From the NCBI GenBank assembly GCA_016712715.1, contig JADJQM010000002.1:620001-684000 (forward strand): 64,000 nt of DNA. Reading direction: 5' to 3'. The translations under genes and the position numbers were made by a program. Below are positions 9,416 to 17,234 of the stretch, piece after piece. Position 1 is the first letter of the stretch. Each line of letters begins with the position of its first letter. Below the pieces are notes generated by a model. The model did not search any database and had not been told where the DNA came from. It saw only the letters and a program-made list of their open reading frames with translations. The DNA is from Rhodospirillaceae bacterium (GTDB lineage Bacteria; Pseudomonadota; Alphaproteobacteria; Dongiales; Dongiaceae).

Positions 9416-10642
9416 ATGGATATGGACATCTTGCGCGCGACGCTGGTCGCGCACCGTCGATGGCTTCGCCAGGAGCGCGGCGGTAAGCGCGGCGACCTGT
9501 CGCTCGTGGTCCTGGAGAATTTCGGCCTGCCGGGCGTGGTCCTGACGCGCGCCAAATTGACCGGCGTGCAGATCCTCAATTCCGACCTCAATGATTCGAA
9601 GCTCGACGAAGTCGACTTCTTTGCCGCCAACCTTGCCGGCAGCACCTTGCTGCGTGCCGATTGCCGCGGGTCGGATTTTCGCGGCGCGCATCTGCAGGGA
9701 ACCGATTTCAGCGAGGCCCTGCTGACCGGCGCCGATTTCCGTGATGGCTCGCTGCTGGTCAATGTCGATGGCAATACCGGCCCGGCGCAACGCAACAACG
9801 TGATCACGGCGCAAAACGGCACGGGCATGACGCGCGCCAATCTGGAAGGCGCGAAGCTCCATGCCTCGGTGGTGCGCAAGGCCGATCTCTCCGGCGCCAT
9901 TTTGCGCAATGCCGATCTCAGCCAGGCCGATTTTTCCGGCTCGTCGCTGAAGGACGCCGATCTGCGCGGCGCCAATATGGCCGGCTGCAACCTCACCGGT
10001 GCCATGCTCAACCGGGCCGCCATCGAAGGCGCCAAGCTTGACGGTGCCATCCTCAAGGATGCCAACATCTTCGGCGTCGAGATCGAGAAAGCGAGCTACA
10101 CAAAACTTGATCTGACCGAGGCGATTGCCGTCGATGATTCCGCCGAAGCCGCGGTGCGTATCGCCGATCTGGTGATGGCCCATGAACTATGGGTGGAAAG
10201 CTCCGGCGCCAGCGGCGCACGCGGCGATTTCTCCGGCATGGATCTGTCCGGCGTCGACTTCACCGGTCGCAATCTCAGCGCCGCGATCTTCGTTCATGCG
10301 CGCCTGCGCTCGACCAGGTTCAACAAGGCGATCCTCGACCTCACCGATTTCACCATGGCCGATCTCACCGGCGCCAACCTTGCGCATGCCGATCTGCGCG
10401 GCGCCAATCTCAGCGACGCCATCCTGCGCCGCGCCAATTTCACCGGCGCCGATCTCAAGATGCAGACCGCGCATCTCCCCAATGGCACGACGCGCGAATT
10501 TCCGGTGAGCCTGCGCGGCTGCCGCTTCGGCGAGACGAATTTCAGCGGTGTCGCCTGCGACCGCTTGAAGGCCGCCGGCACCGCCCCCGCCGGCATTATC
10601 GCCGAGCCGGAATTCCGCGCCCTGTTCACGGCATCTGCCTGA
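9416..10642 (+). CDS. Pentapeptide-repeat protein
   Basis: A 408-residue right-handed beta-helix protein. Two blocks of A(D/N)LxX pentapeptides, about residues 55-210 and 275-345, show repeats such as ADLSGAILRNADLSQADFSG and LTGANLAHADLRGANLSDAI. They are separated by a spacer (about 215-270, AVRIADLVMAHELWVESSG) and followed by a C-terminal tail with FRALF. Family members are mimics of DNA or scaffolds; function here is unknown. The stop codon lies inside a 15-base tandem repeat that continues downstream (see repeat at 10637). Upstream is an AT-rich promoter-like gap. Confidence 0.92.
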   Translation: MDMDILRATLVAHRRWLRQERGGKRGDLSLVVLENFGLPGVVLTRAKLTGVQILNSDLNDSKLDEVDFFAANLAGSTLLRADCRGSDFRGAHLQGTDFSEALLTGADFRDGSLLVNVDGNTGPAQRNNVITAQNGTGMTRANLEGAKLHASVVRKADLSGAILRNADLSQADFSGSSLKDADLRGANMAGCNLTGAMLNRAAIEGAKLDGAILKDANIFGVEIEKASYTKLDLTEAIAVDDSAEAAVRIADLVMAHELWVESSGASGARGDFSGMDLSGVDFTGRNLSAAIFVHARLRSTRFNKAILDLTDFTMADLTGANLAHADLRGANLSDAILRRANFTGADLKMQTAHLPNGTTREFPVSLRGCRFGETNFSGVACDRLKAAGTAPAGIIAEPEFRALFTASA

Positions 10643-10689
10643 CACACAAACGCCTGACCCACAAACTCCTGGCACACAAACTCCTGGCC
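10637..10689 (+). repeat. Stop-spanning 15-bp tandem repeat
   Basis: Three full copies at 10637, 10652 and 10667 (GCCTGACACACAAAC, GCCTGACCCACAAAC, TCCTGGCACACAAAC) and a partial fourth at 10682. The first TGA is the stop codon of the pentapeptide gene. The second copy repeats it in frame; the third and fourth have TGG instead. Confidence 0.9.
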
Positions 10690-10751
10690 AGCCGTCGCCG
10701 TGATCCGGCAGGATGACCCACACGTAAAGCTGGGGTCCCGGATGGAGCAGC

Positions 10752-12551
10752 ATGAGCGATCTTCAAAGCAGGTCTTGGACTTGGCGCTTCAAGAATCCAC
10801 CGGCGGCGATCTGGCCGCTCCTCGCCGATACCGCCCGCTTCAACGAAGCGGCCAATCTGCCACGCCACAAGATCACGGAGATTCCGGGGCCGGATGGGGC
10901 CGTCGCCTATTACGGCGCGGTGAAGATGGGGCCGTTCGACATCAAATGGCAGGAACGGCCGGTCAATTGGGTCAGTGAGCAGTTCTTCGAACATATCCGC
11001 GATTTTTCGAGCGGCCCGCTGGCCCAGCTTGGTGCGCATCTTGAAATCAAGGCCGATGCCGAGTCGGGCGGCGCCACCGGCACCTACACGCTGAGTGCGG
11101 CACCGCGCAACTGGATCGGCCGGTTGCTGCTGGGAACGAAGTTCTTCAACGCCTCGGGCGAGACATTCGGGCGCCTGGTGGCGGAAGCCGATCGCTATGC
11201 CGCCGGCGAGACGCCGACCATCTTCACCTATGCGGCCCCCGGGGTCAGCCCCGAAACCCGGACCAAGCTCGACCGCATGGTGGCGGAGATCGAAGCGACA
11301 CCCAATGGCCATGACCTCGCGCGTCGGCTCGCCGATCATGTGCTGACGGCGCAGGAGGTCGATCTCTGGCATGTTCGGCCACTCGGGCTTGCGCGTGCAT
11401 GGGCCGTGCCGGAACGCCATGCCATCGAGCTTTGCCTGCAGGCCGTGAAGGCCGGCCTTCTCGAACTGCGCTGGGACATTCTGTGCCCGCGCTGCCGGGT
11501 CGCGAAGGCCTGGGCCGGCGGTCTCGATCGCCTGCCCACGGGCGCCCATTGCAGCTCGTGCAACATCGATTACGACCGTGATTTCTCGAAGAATGTCGAG
11601 GCGAGCTTTCGCCCGGCAGCGGCTATCCGTGCGCTGGAATCCGGCGAATATTGCATGTGGGGACCGATGTCGGTGCCCCATGTGCGGGCGCAGATCCATC
11701 TGGCGCCGGCCGAGATCCGTGACCTGCCGGGTCACCTCGCCCGGGGTCCCTATCGCCTGCGCACCCTGGAACCGGGACCGGAATGCGACATCGTGCATGA
11801 CGGCGCGGCCTTCCCGGCCGTGATCATCGGCAGGGATGACGTCAGTGCCGGCCAACCGGCGCCGGCCGGCAGGCTGCGCTTCGAGAATCACAGCGACCGC
11901 CCGCGCATCGCCATCATCGAAAGCCGGCATTGGGTGGCCGATTGCCTGACCGCCGACCGCCTCACCGCGCTGCAGGCCTTCCGCGACCTCTTTTCCGAAG
12001 ACGTGCTGCGACCCGGCGACGAAGTCTCGGTCGGCCGCGTCACCCTGCTCTTCTCCGACCTCAAGGCCTCGACGGCGCTTTACCAGCAGATCGGCGATGC
12101 CGCCGCCTATCACCTGGTGCGCGATCACTTCGCCTTCATGGCCGACATCATCCGCCACCATGACGGGGCGGTGGTGAAGACCATCGGCGATGCGGTCATG
12201 GCTGCCTTCGCGAAGCCCGAGGACGGCTTGCGCGCCGCCCTCGCGATCCAGCGCGACCTCGCAGCGCGGGGCGACGCCGAGAGCAACCGGGCGATCATCG
12301 TCAAGCTCGGCCTCCACCAGGGCCCCAGCATCGCCGTGACCCTCAACGACCGGCTGGATTATTTCGGCTCGACCGTCAACATGGCGGCCCGCCTCCAGGG
12401 GCAAAGTGTGGGCGGCGATATCGTCCTGTCGCAGGAGATGATCGACGATCCCACCGTCGCACCCGCCTTGGGCGGGTTGCAGCCACTGCCCTACCGCGCG
12501 GCGCTCAAGGGATTTGCCGAGCCGCTGACCTTCTACCGGATCACACCCTAA
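10752..12551 (+). CDS. Class III adenylate/guanylate cyclase with SRPBCC-like and zinc-ribbon modules
   Basis: A 599-residue soluble protein with three parts. The N-terminal ~150 residues look like a SRPBCC/START-like lipid or ligand pocket (RFKNPPAAIWPLLADTARFN). The middle part is DUF5939-like, with paired cysteines CPRC and CSSC near residues 244 and 266 that suggest a zinc ribbon. The C-terminal cyclase domain (about 425-560) has metal-binding Asp in LLFSDLKAST and TIGDAVMAAF, and the transition-state region DYFGSTVNMAARLQ with Asn and Arg. It should make cAMP (substrate choice is inferred). The ATG follows GGAGCAGC. Confidence 0.9.
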   Translation: MSDLQSRSWTWRFKNPPAAIWPLLADTARFNEAANLPRHKITEIPGPDGAVAYYGAVKMGPFDIKWQERPVNWVSEQFFEHIRDFSSGPLAQLGAHLEIKADAESGGATGTYTLSAAPRNWIGRLLLGTKFFNASGETFGRLVAEADRYAAGETPTIFTYAAPGVSPETRTKLDRMVAEIEATPNGHDLARRLADHVLTAQEVDLWHVRPLGLARAWAVPERHAIELCLQAVKAGLLELRWDILCPRCRVAKAWAGGLDRLPTGAHCSSCNIDYDRDFSKNVEASFRPAAAIRALESGEYCMWGPMSVPHVRAQIHLAPAEIRDLPGHLARGPYRLRTLEPGPECDIVHDGAAFPAVIIGRDDVSAGQPAPAGRLRFENHSDRPRIAIIESRHWVADCLTADRLTALQAFRDLFSEDVLRPGDEVSVGRVTLLFSDLKASTALYQQIGDAAAYHLVRDHFAFMADIIRHHDGAVVKTIGDAVMAAFAKPEDGLRAALAIQRDLAARGDAESNRAIIVKLGLHQGPSIAVTLNDRLDYFGSTVNMAARLQGQSVGGDIVLSQEMIDDPTVAPALGGLQPLPYRAALKGFAEPLTFYRITP

Positions 12552-12630
12552 GGGAATTTTTAACCATACTTAGGCTGAATATCGGCGCTATCTGCTTGAC
12601 GTCGCACCTCTTTTTGGCCCAAGAGGGGTC

Positions 12631-13146
12631 ATGAGCGCCACCAACTCACCCATGGCCACGAGCGAGGCCGAGCAGCGTTTTCGCGAACTGAGCGCGCGCG
12701 CCGTTGGCTCCAACGTCAATGAGCGGTCGCTGCTGGCGACCGACTATCTCAACCACATCAATGAAATCGTGATGCTGCTCGAGATCGTGCCGGACGCGCC
12801 GGAATGCCTGGATGATTGCAAGGCCTGGGAACCGCTGGAGTATACCGAGCATTTCCGCAATTCCGGCATCGCCGACCGCGAGCTTGCGATCGAGGCCTAT
12901 CCCTTTTCGCCGCCGCAATACAAAGAGCCTTTCGACCAGCTGGTGCGCGAGATGAACCGCCTCATCGCCATCTCCATCAAGCGGCTGGATGTGATCCTCG
13001 CCGAGGGCAATGAAGATCAGACCCGCCATGTGGCGGCGCGCGCCTCGCAGAACCTGCAGGACCTCATCGGCCAGGCCTCGGCCATCATCCATGGCGACGA
13101 TCATGTCATCGACCAGGCCCAGATCGACGCGTTGATGCAGCTCTGA
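12631..13146 (+). CDS. Conserved small protein with CheZ-like DxxxQ and C-terminal EIDAL-like motif
   Basis: A 171-residue, mostly helical cytoplasmic protein that I do not recognise by name. The last 40 residues contain SQNLQDLIGQASAII, which carries the D-x-x-x-Q spacing of the CheZ phosphatase motif (DLTGQ), and the C-terminus VIDQAQIDALMQL resembles the CheY-binding or FliM/FliN-type peptide (SQxEIDALL). The N-terminal half, with DYLNHINEIVMLLE and PPQYKEPFDQLVREMN, does not look like CheZ. A link to response-regulator binding is therefore a hypothesis. The start at 12631 follows AAGAGGGGTC. Confidence 0.8.
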   Translation: MSATNSPMATSEAEQRFRELSARAVGSNVNERSLLATDYLNHINEIVMLLEIVPDAPECLDDCKAWEPLEYTEHFRNSGIADRELAIEAYPFSPPQYKEPFDQLVREMNRLIAISIKRLDVILAEGNEDQTRHVAARASQNLQDLIGQASAIIHGDDHVIDQAQIDALMQL

Positions 13147-13208
13147 AGGCTTGATGCCGGCGCTATTCGTCCCACATCCTGGGTTCAGGCTGTAGAGGGA
13201 TCGAAGTC

Positions 13209-14261
13209 ATGCGTCGCATTCTGCTGGTCATCGCGTCACTGCTGCTGGCAACGCAGCCGGTGCGCGCGGAAGCGCCCTTTACCGTCACGACCCTCACCGA
13301 TGGTCTCGAACATCCCTGGACGATCGCCGTGACACCCGACGACAAGGTGCTGGTGACCGAAAGGCCGGGCCGCCTGCGCCACATCGATCCCGCGAGCGGC
13401 AAGGCCCGCAAGATCGGCGGCCTGCCGGACATCCGTGTTCAAAGCGAATCCGGCCTGATGGGCATGGCGCTCGACCCGGCCTTTGCCGAGAACGGCCATC
13501 TCTATCTCTGCTATTCGACCGGCGGTGTGTTGAGTGCCGGCAACCGCCTGTCGCGCTTCACCCTCAAGGGCAATGCGCTGCAGGACGAGCTGGTGCTGAT
13601 CGACGATCTGCCGGGTGCCCGCTGGCACAATGGCTGTCGCGTCGCCATGTCCCCGGACGGATTCCTCTATGCCAGCATGGGCGATGCGACCGAGGCCGCC
13701 GACGCCCAGGACCCGACGACCTTTCACGGCAAGATCTTTCGCCTGAAACGCGATGGCACCATCCCCACCGACAACCCGTTTCCCGGCTCCCCCGTCTGGA
13801 GCATCGGTCACCGCAACCCGCAGGGCCTCGCCTTCCGCCCCACGGACGGTGCGCTGTGGTCGACCGAGCATGGGCCGGACAGCCAGGACGAATTGAACCG
13901 CATCGTGAAGGGCGGCAATTACGGCTGGCCCAAATGCCGCGGCATCGATCCCTGCAACGGGATCGCCAATTACCAGCCGGCCATTGCCGAATTTGAGCGC
14001 AGCTCCACCATCGCCATCTCGGACCTCATCTTCTATCGCGGCGCGGCCTTCCCGGACTGGCAGGGCGACATCCTGTTCGTGGCGCTCAAAACCGGCCGCC
14101 TCTATCACCTCGAGCTCGACGGCGACAAGGTCGTGAAGTCGGAGATCCTGATCGACGACCAATTCGGCCGCCTGCGCGATATCGCCGAAGCCCCCGATGG
14201 CAGCCTCTATCTTGCCACCGACAATGGGGACGATCAGATCCTGCACCTCGTGCCGCGCTAG
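13209..14261 (+). CDS. PQQ-dependent sugar dehydrogenase (soluble GDH/YliI-like)
   Basis: An exported six-bladed beta-propeller of 350 residues, with a signal peptide (MRRILLVIASLLLATQPVRA). Family blocks are present in order: LEHPWTIAVTPDDKVLVTER, GLMGMALDPAFAENGHLYL, the catalytic-His region RWHNGCRVAMSPDGFLYASM, IGHRNPQGLAF, and TEHGPDSQDELNRI-KGGNYGWP. Such enzymes oxidise aldose sugars in the periplasm using PQQ. PQQ synthesis genes are not in the window. It lies between unrelated genes and is probably monocistronic. Confidence 0.92.
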   Translation: MRRILLVIASLLLATQPVRAEAPFTVTTLTDGLEHPWTIAVTPDDKVLVTERPGRLRHIDPASGKARKIGGLPDIRVQSESGLMGMALDPAFAENGHLYLCYSTGGVLSAGNRLSRFTLKGNALQDELVLIDDLPGARWHNGCRVAMSPDGFLYASMGDATEAADAQDPTTFHGKIFRLKRDGTIPTDNPFPGSPVWSIGHRNPQGLAFRPTDGALWSTEHGPDSQDELNRIVKGGNYGWPKCRGIDPCNGIANYQPAIAEFERSSTIAISDLIFYRGAAFPDWQGDILFVALKTGRLYHLELDGDKVVKSEILIDDQFGRLRDIAEAPDGSLYLATDNGDDQILHLVPR

Positions 14262-14373
14262 GTCTTATCCCTTCGCATCGTCTGGACTCTGTTGCCCGAC
14301 CTCTGCTAGCTTGAGCAAAATGCTGCACTGCGAAATAGCCGGCAGCGAGAAGATTGGGTGAGGAGGAACGCGC

Positions 14374-16527
14374 GTGGCCGATTTTCCGAAGAAGTCGCTG
14401 GCCGACTGGCAGAAGCTGGCGGCTGCGGAGCTGAAAGGCGCCGATCCCGCGACCCTCAACCGCGAGACGCCGGAAGGCATCACCCTCAAGGCCCTCTATA
14501 CCGAGGCCGACCTCGCGGGGCTGGAGAGCGTCGGCACCTTGCCGGGCTTTGCGCCCTATACCCGCGGTCCCCGCGCCACCATGTATGCGAACCGCCCCTG
14601 GACCATCCGGCAATATGCGGGCTTTTCCACCGCCGAGGATTCCAACGCCTTCTACCGCGAGAATCTGCGTCGCGGGCAGATGGGGCTTTCGGTCGCCTTC
14701 GATCTCGCCACCCATCGCGGTTATGACAGCGACCATCCTCGCGTCATGGGCGATGTGGGGAAGGCCGGTGTCGCCATCGATTCCGTCGAGGACATGAAGA
14801 TCCTGTTCGACGGCATCCCACTCGACAAAATGTCGGTCAGCATGACCATGAACGGCGCGGTGCTCCCGGTGCTCGCGGCCTTCATCGTCGCCGGCGAGGA
14901 ACAGGGTGTGCCGGCGGCGAAATTGTCGGGCACGATCCAGAACGACATCCTCAAGGAGTTCATGGTCCGCAACACCTATATCTATCCGCCGACGCCCTCG
15001 ATGCGCATCGTCGCCGACATCATCGAATACACGGCGCAGAACATGCCGAAATTCAATTCGATCTCGATCAGCGGCTATCACATGCAGGAAGCCGGCGCCA
15101 ATGCGGTGCAGGAGCTGGCCTTCACGCTCGCTGACGGTCTTGAATATGTGCGCGCCGCCTTGTCGAAGGGTCTGAAGGTCGACGAGTTCGCGCCGCGCCT
15201 TTCTTTCTTCTTCGCCATCGGCATGAACTTCTTCATGGAGATCGCGAAGCTCCGCGCAGCGCGCTATCTGTGGGCGAAGATGATGGTGCAGTTCGACCCG
15301 AAGGACCCGCAATCCTCGGCGCTGCGCACGCATTGTCAAACCTCGGGCGTCTCGCTGCAGGAGCAGGATCCCTATAACAATGTGATCCGCACCACCATCG
15401 AGGCGATGGCCGCGGTGCTGGGCGGCACCCAGTCGCTGCATACCAATGCGCTGGATGAAGCGATTGCCTTGCCGACACCCTTCTCCGCCAACATCGCGCG
15501 CAACACGCAGCTGGTGATCCAGGAGGAAAGCGGCATTCCCGCGGTCATCGATCCCATGGCCGGCAGCTATTACGTCGAGAGCCTGACGGCGAGCCTTGTG
15601 GCTCATGCCGAAAAACTTATCGCGGAAGTGGAAGCATTGGGCGGCATGACCAAGGCTGTGGAAAGCGGCATGCCGAAGCTGCGTATCGAGGAAGCCGCCG
15701 CCAAGCGCCAGGCGCGTGTCGATCGCGGTGAAGACGTCATCGTCGGCGTCAACAAATACCAGTCGAACGAGACCACCCATGTCGACGTGCTCGACATCGA
15801 CAACAGCAAAGTGCGCCTGTCGCAGATCGAGCGCCTCAACAAGATGAAGGCTGCCCGCGATCCGGCGAAGGTCAAGGCCGCGCTCGATGCGCTGACACAG
15901 GCGGCCCGGAATAGCAGCGGCAATCTGCTGGCGCTTGCCGTTGATGCGATGCGCGCCCGCGCCTCGGTGGGTGAAGTCTCCAGCGCGCTCGAACTGGTGT
16001 ATACGCGCCACAAGGCCGAGATCCGCTCGATCGCCGGCGTCTACGGCGCCGCCTATCGCGACGATCCGGACTTCGCCGCGATCCAGCGCAGCATCCAGGA
16101 TTTTGCGACCGCCGAAGGCCGCCGCCCGCGCATGCTGGTGGTGAAACTGGGCCAGGACGGCCATGACCGCGGCGCGAAGATCATCGCCACCGCCTTTGCC
16201 GATCTCGGTTTCGACGTCGATGTGGGGCCGCTGTTCCAATTGCCCGAGGAGGCCGCGCGCCAGGCGATCGAGAACGACGTCCATGTCATCGGCGTCTCCA
16301 GCCAGGCGGCCGGACACAAGACCCTGGTGCCGCAGTTGATCCAGGCCTTGAAGGACCAGGGCGCCGACGACATCCGCGTCATCTGCGGTGGCGTCATCCC
16401 GGCACAGGATTATCCGATGCTGCGCGACGCGGGCGTCGCCGCCATCTTCGGCCCCGGCACCAACATCCCGAAAGCCGCGGCCGAGATCCTGGGACTGCTG
16501 CCGAAGCACGGCAGCAAGGCCGCCTGA
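14374..16527 (+). CDS. scpA: Methylmalonyl-CoA mutase
   Basis: A 717-residue B12 enzyme that interconverts methylmalonyl-CoA and succinyl-CoA. The N-terminal TIM barrel has YTRGPRATMYANRPWTIRQY and the substrate-binding YQSNET-like block; the C-terminal B12 domain holds the base-off His in GQDGHDRGAKII (near residue 595) and the GVSSQAAGHK loop. Length and end-to-end match fit the fused alpha-subunit/ScpA type. The upstream gap of 112 bases contains no recognisable cobalamin riboswitch. No meaB or epimerase gene is adjacent. Confidence 0.96.
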   Translation: MADFPKKSLADWQKLAAAELKGADPATLNRETPEGITLKALYTEADLAGLESVGTLPGFAPYTRGPRATMYANRPWTIRQYAGFSTAEDSNAFYRENLRRGQMGLSVAFDLATHRGYDSDHPRVMGDVGKAGVAIDSVEDMKILFDGIPLDKMSVSMTMNGAVLPVLAAFIVAGEEQGVPAAKLSGTIQNDILKEFMVRNTYIYPPTPSMRIVADIIEYTAQNMPKFNSISISGYHMQEAGANAVQELAFTLADGLEYVRAALSKGLKVDEFAPRLSFFFAIGMNFFMEIAKLRAARYLWAKMMVQFDPKDPQSSALRTHCQTSGVSLQEQDPYNNVIRTTIEAMAAVLGGTQSLHTNALDEAIALPTPFSANIARNTQLVIQEESGIPAVIDPMAGSYYVESLTASLVAHAEKLIAEVEALGGMTKAVESGMPKLRIEEAAAKRQARVDRGEDVIVGVNKYQSNETTHVDVLDIDNSKVRLSQIERLNKMKAARDPAKVKAALDALTQAARNSSGNLLALAVDAMRARASVGEVSSALELVYTRHKAEIRSIAGVYGAAYRDDPDFAAIQRSIQDFATAEGRRPRMLVVKLGQDGHDRGAKIIATAFADLGFDVDVGPLFQLPEEAARQAIENDVHVIGVSSQAAGHKTLVPQLIQALKDQGADDIRVICGGVIPAQDYPMLRDAGVAAIFGPGTNIPKAAAEILGLLPKHGSKAA

Positions 16528-16623
16528 TATCGTCACCTGAACGTGATCGCCGGGTTCGGCACCGGGATCCGTAGAATCTCATGTCGGCGCCGCGTTCGGC
16601 GTCATTCATGAGAAGGGACGATC

Positions 16624-17001
16624 ATGTCAGTCACCACGCGTTTGCAGGTTCTGGGCGCCGTTCTGGCCGTCTTGGCCATTGCCGGCGCGGCAACGCCGGC
16701 GGCCGCCAAGGAGCGCTACAAACCGGTGCCGGCGCCGTTCGGCTGGCAGCAGGTCGACCGCGACGGCAATGGCGATGTCACCAAGAAGGAATGGAAATGG
16801 GCCGAGAAGCACGGCTATGACCGGCTTGACCGCGACGACAACCACCGCGTCTCGCGCAAGGAATACCAGGCCCGCCTCAACCACTACCTCGCCTTCCGCA
16901 ATCAGCAACAGGCGCGCTACCAGCGCTGGGACGAGGCGGACCGGTTCGACGATGACGGCAGCCAGGCCTGGCCCGGCGTCTGGCAGGGTGGCCGCCGCTG
17001 A
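16624..17001 (+). CDS. Secreted EF-hand calcium-binding protein
   Basis: A 125-residue protein with a signal peptide (hydrophobic stretch near residues 8-25 ending AAAKE). Two EF-hand loops follow: DRDGNGDVTKKE near residue 42 and DRDDNHRVSRKE near 65, both with correct Asp/Asn spacing for calcium binding. The C-terminus is Arg- and Trp-rich. It is probably periplasmic. A strong rho-independent terminator lies 30 bases after the stop. The ATG follows GAAGGGACGATC. Confidence 0.85.
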   Translation: MSVTTRLQVLGAVLAVLAIAGAATPAAAKERYKPVPAPFGWQQVDRDGNGDVTKKEWKWAEKHGYDRLDRDDNHRVSRKEYQARLNHYLAFRNQQQARYQRWDEADRFDDDGSQAWPGVWQGGRR

Positions 17002-17032
17002 GGGCTGACATCCGCCACGCTGAGGGTATCGC

Positions 17033-17067
17033 AGCCCCACCCCGACCGGGTGGGGCTGTTGCTTTTT
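17033..17067 (+). terminator. Rho-independent terminator after EF-hand gene
   Basis: A 10-bp perfect stem, AGCCCCACCC (17033-17042) with GGGTGGGGCT (17048-17057), a CGACC loop and the tail GTTGCTTTTT. Orientation fits the upstream gene. Confidence 0.9.
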
Positions 17068-17234
17068 ACGGCCTTGTCACGCGCCGGGAATTGCACGTGT
17101 CGGAACAATGGCTTAGAGTCATCCTTTCATTTACCGCCTGAGCTATGGGTAGGGGCTGCAGGGCCAGCGCGGCCTAGATGCAGCATGTGCCCGTCGAATC
17201 AGGCGGCGAGTCAGGGTGCTTCAAGGGGTTTGTC

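Noticed and set aside
14262..14373. Cobalamin riboswitch before the mutase
   Set aside because: The gap is only 112 bases and I see no B12-box-like sequence.
14086..16536. An 816-codon minus-strand frame
   Set aside because: Shadow of methylmalonyl-CoA mutase, which has full-length family motifs on the plus strand.
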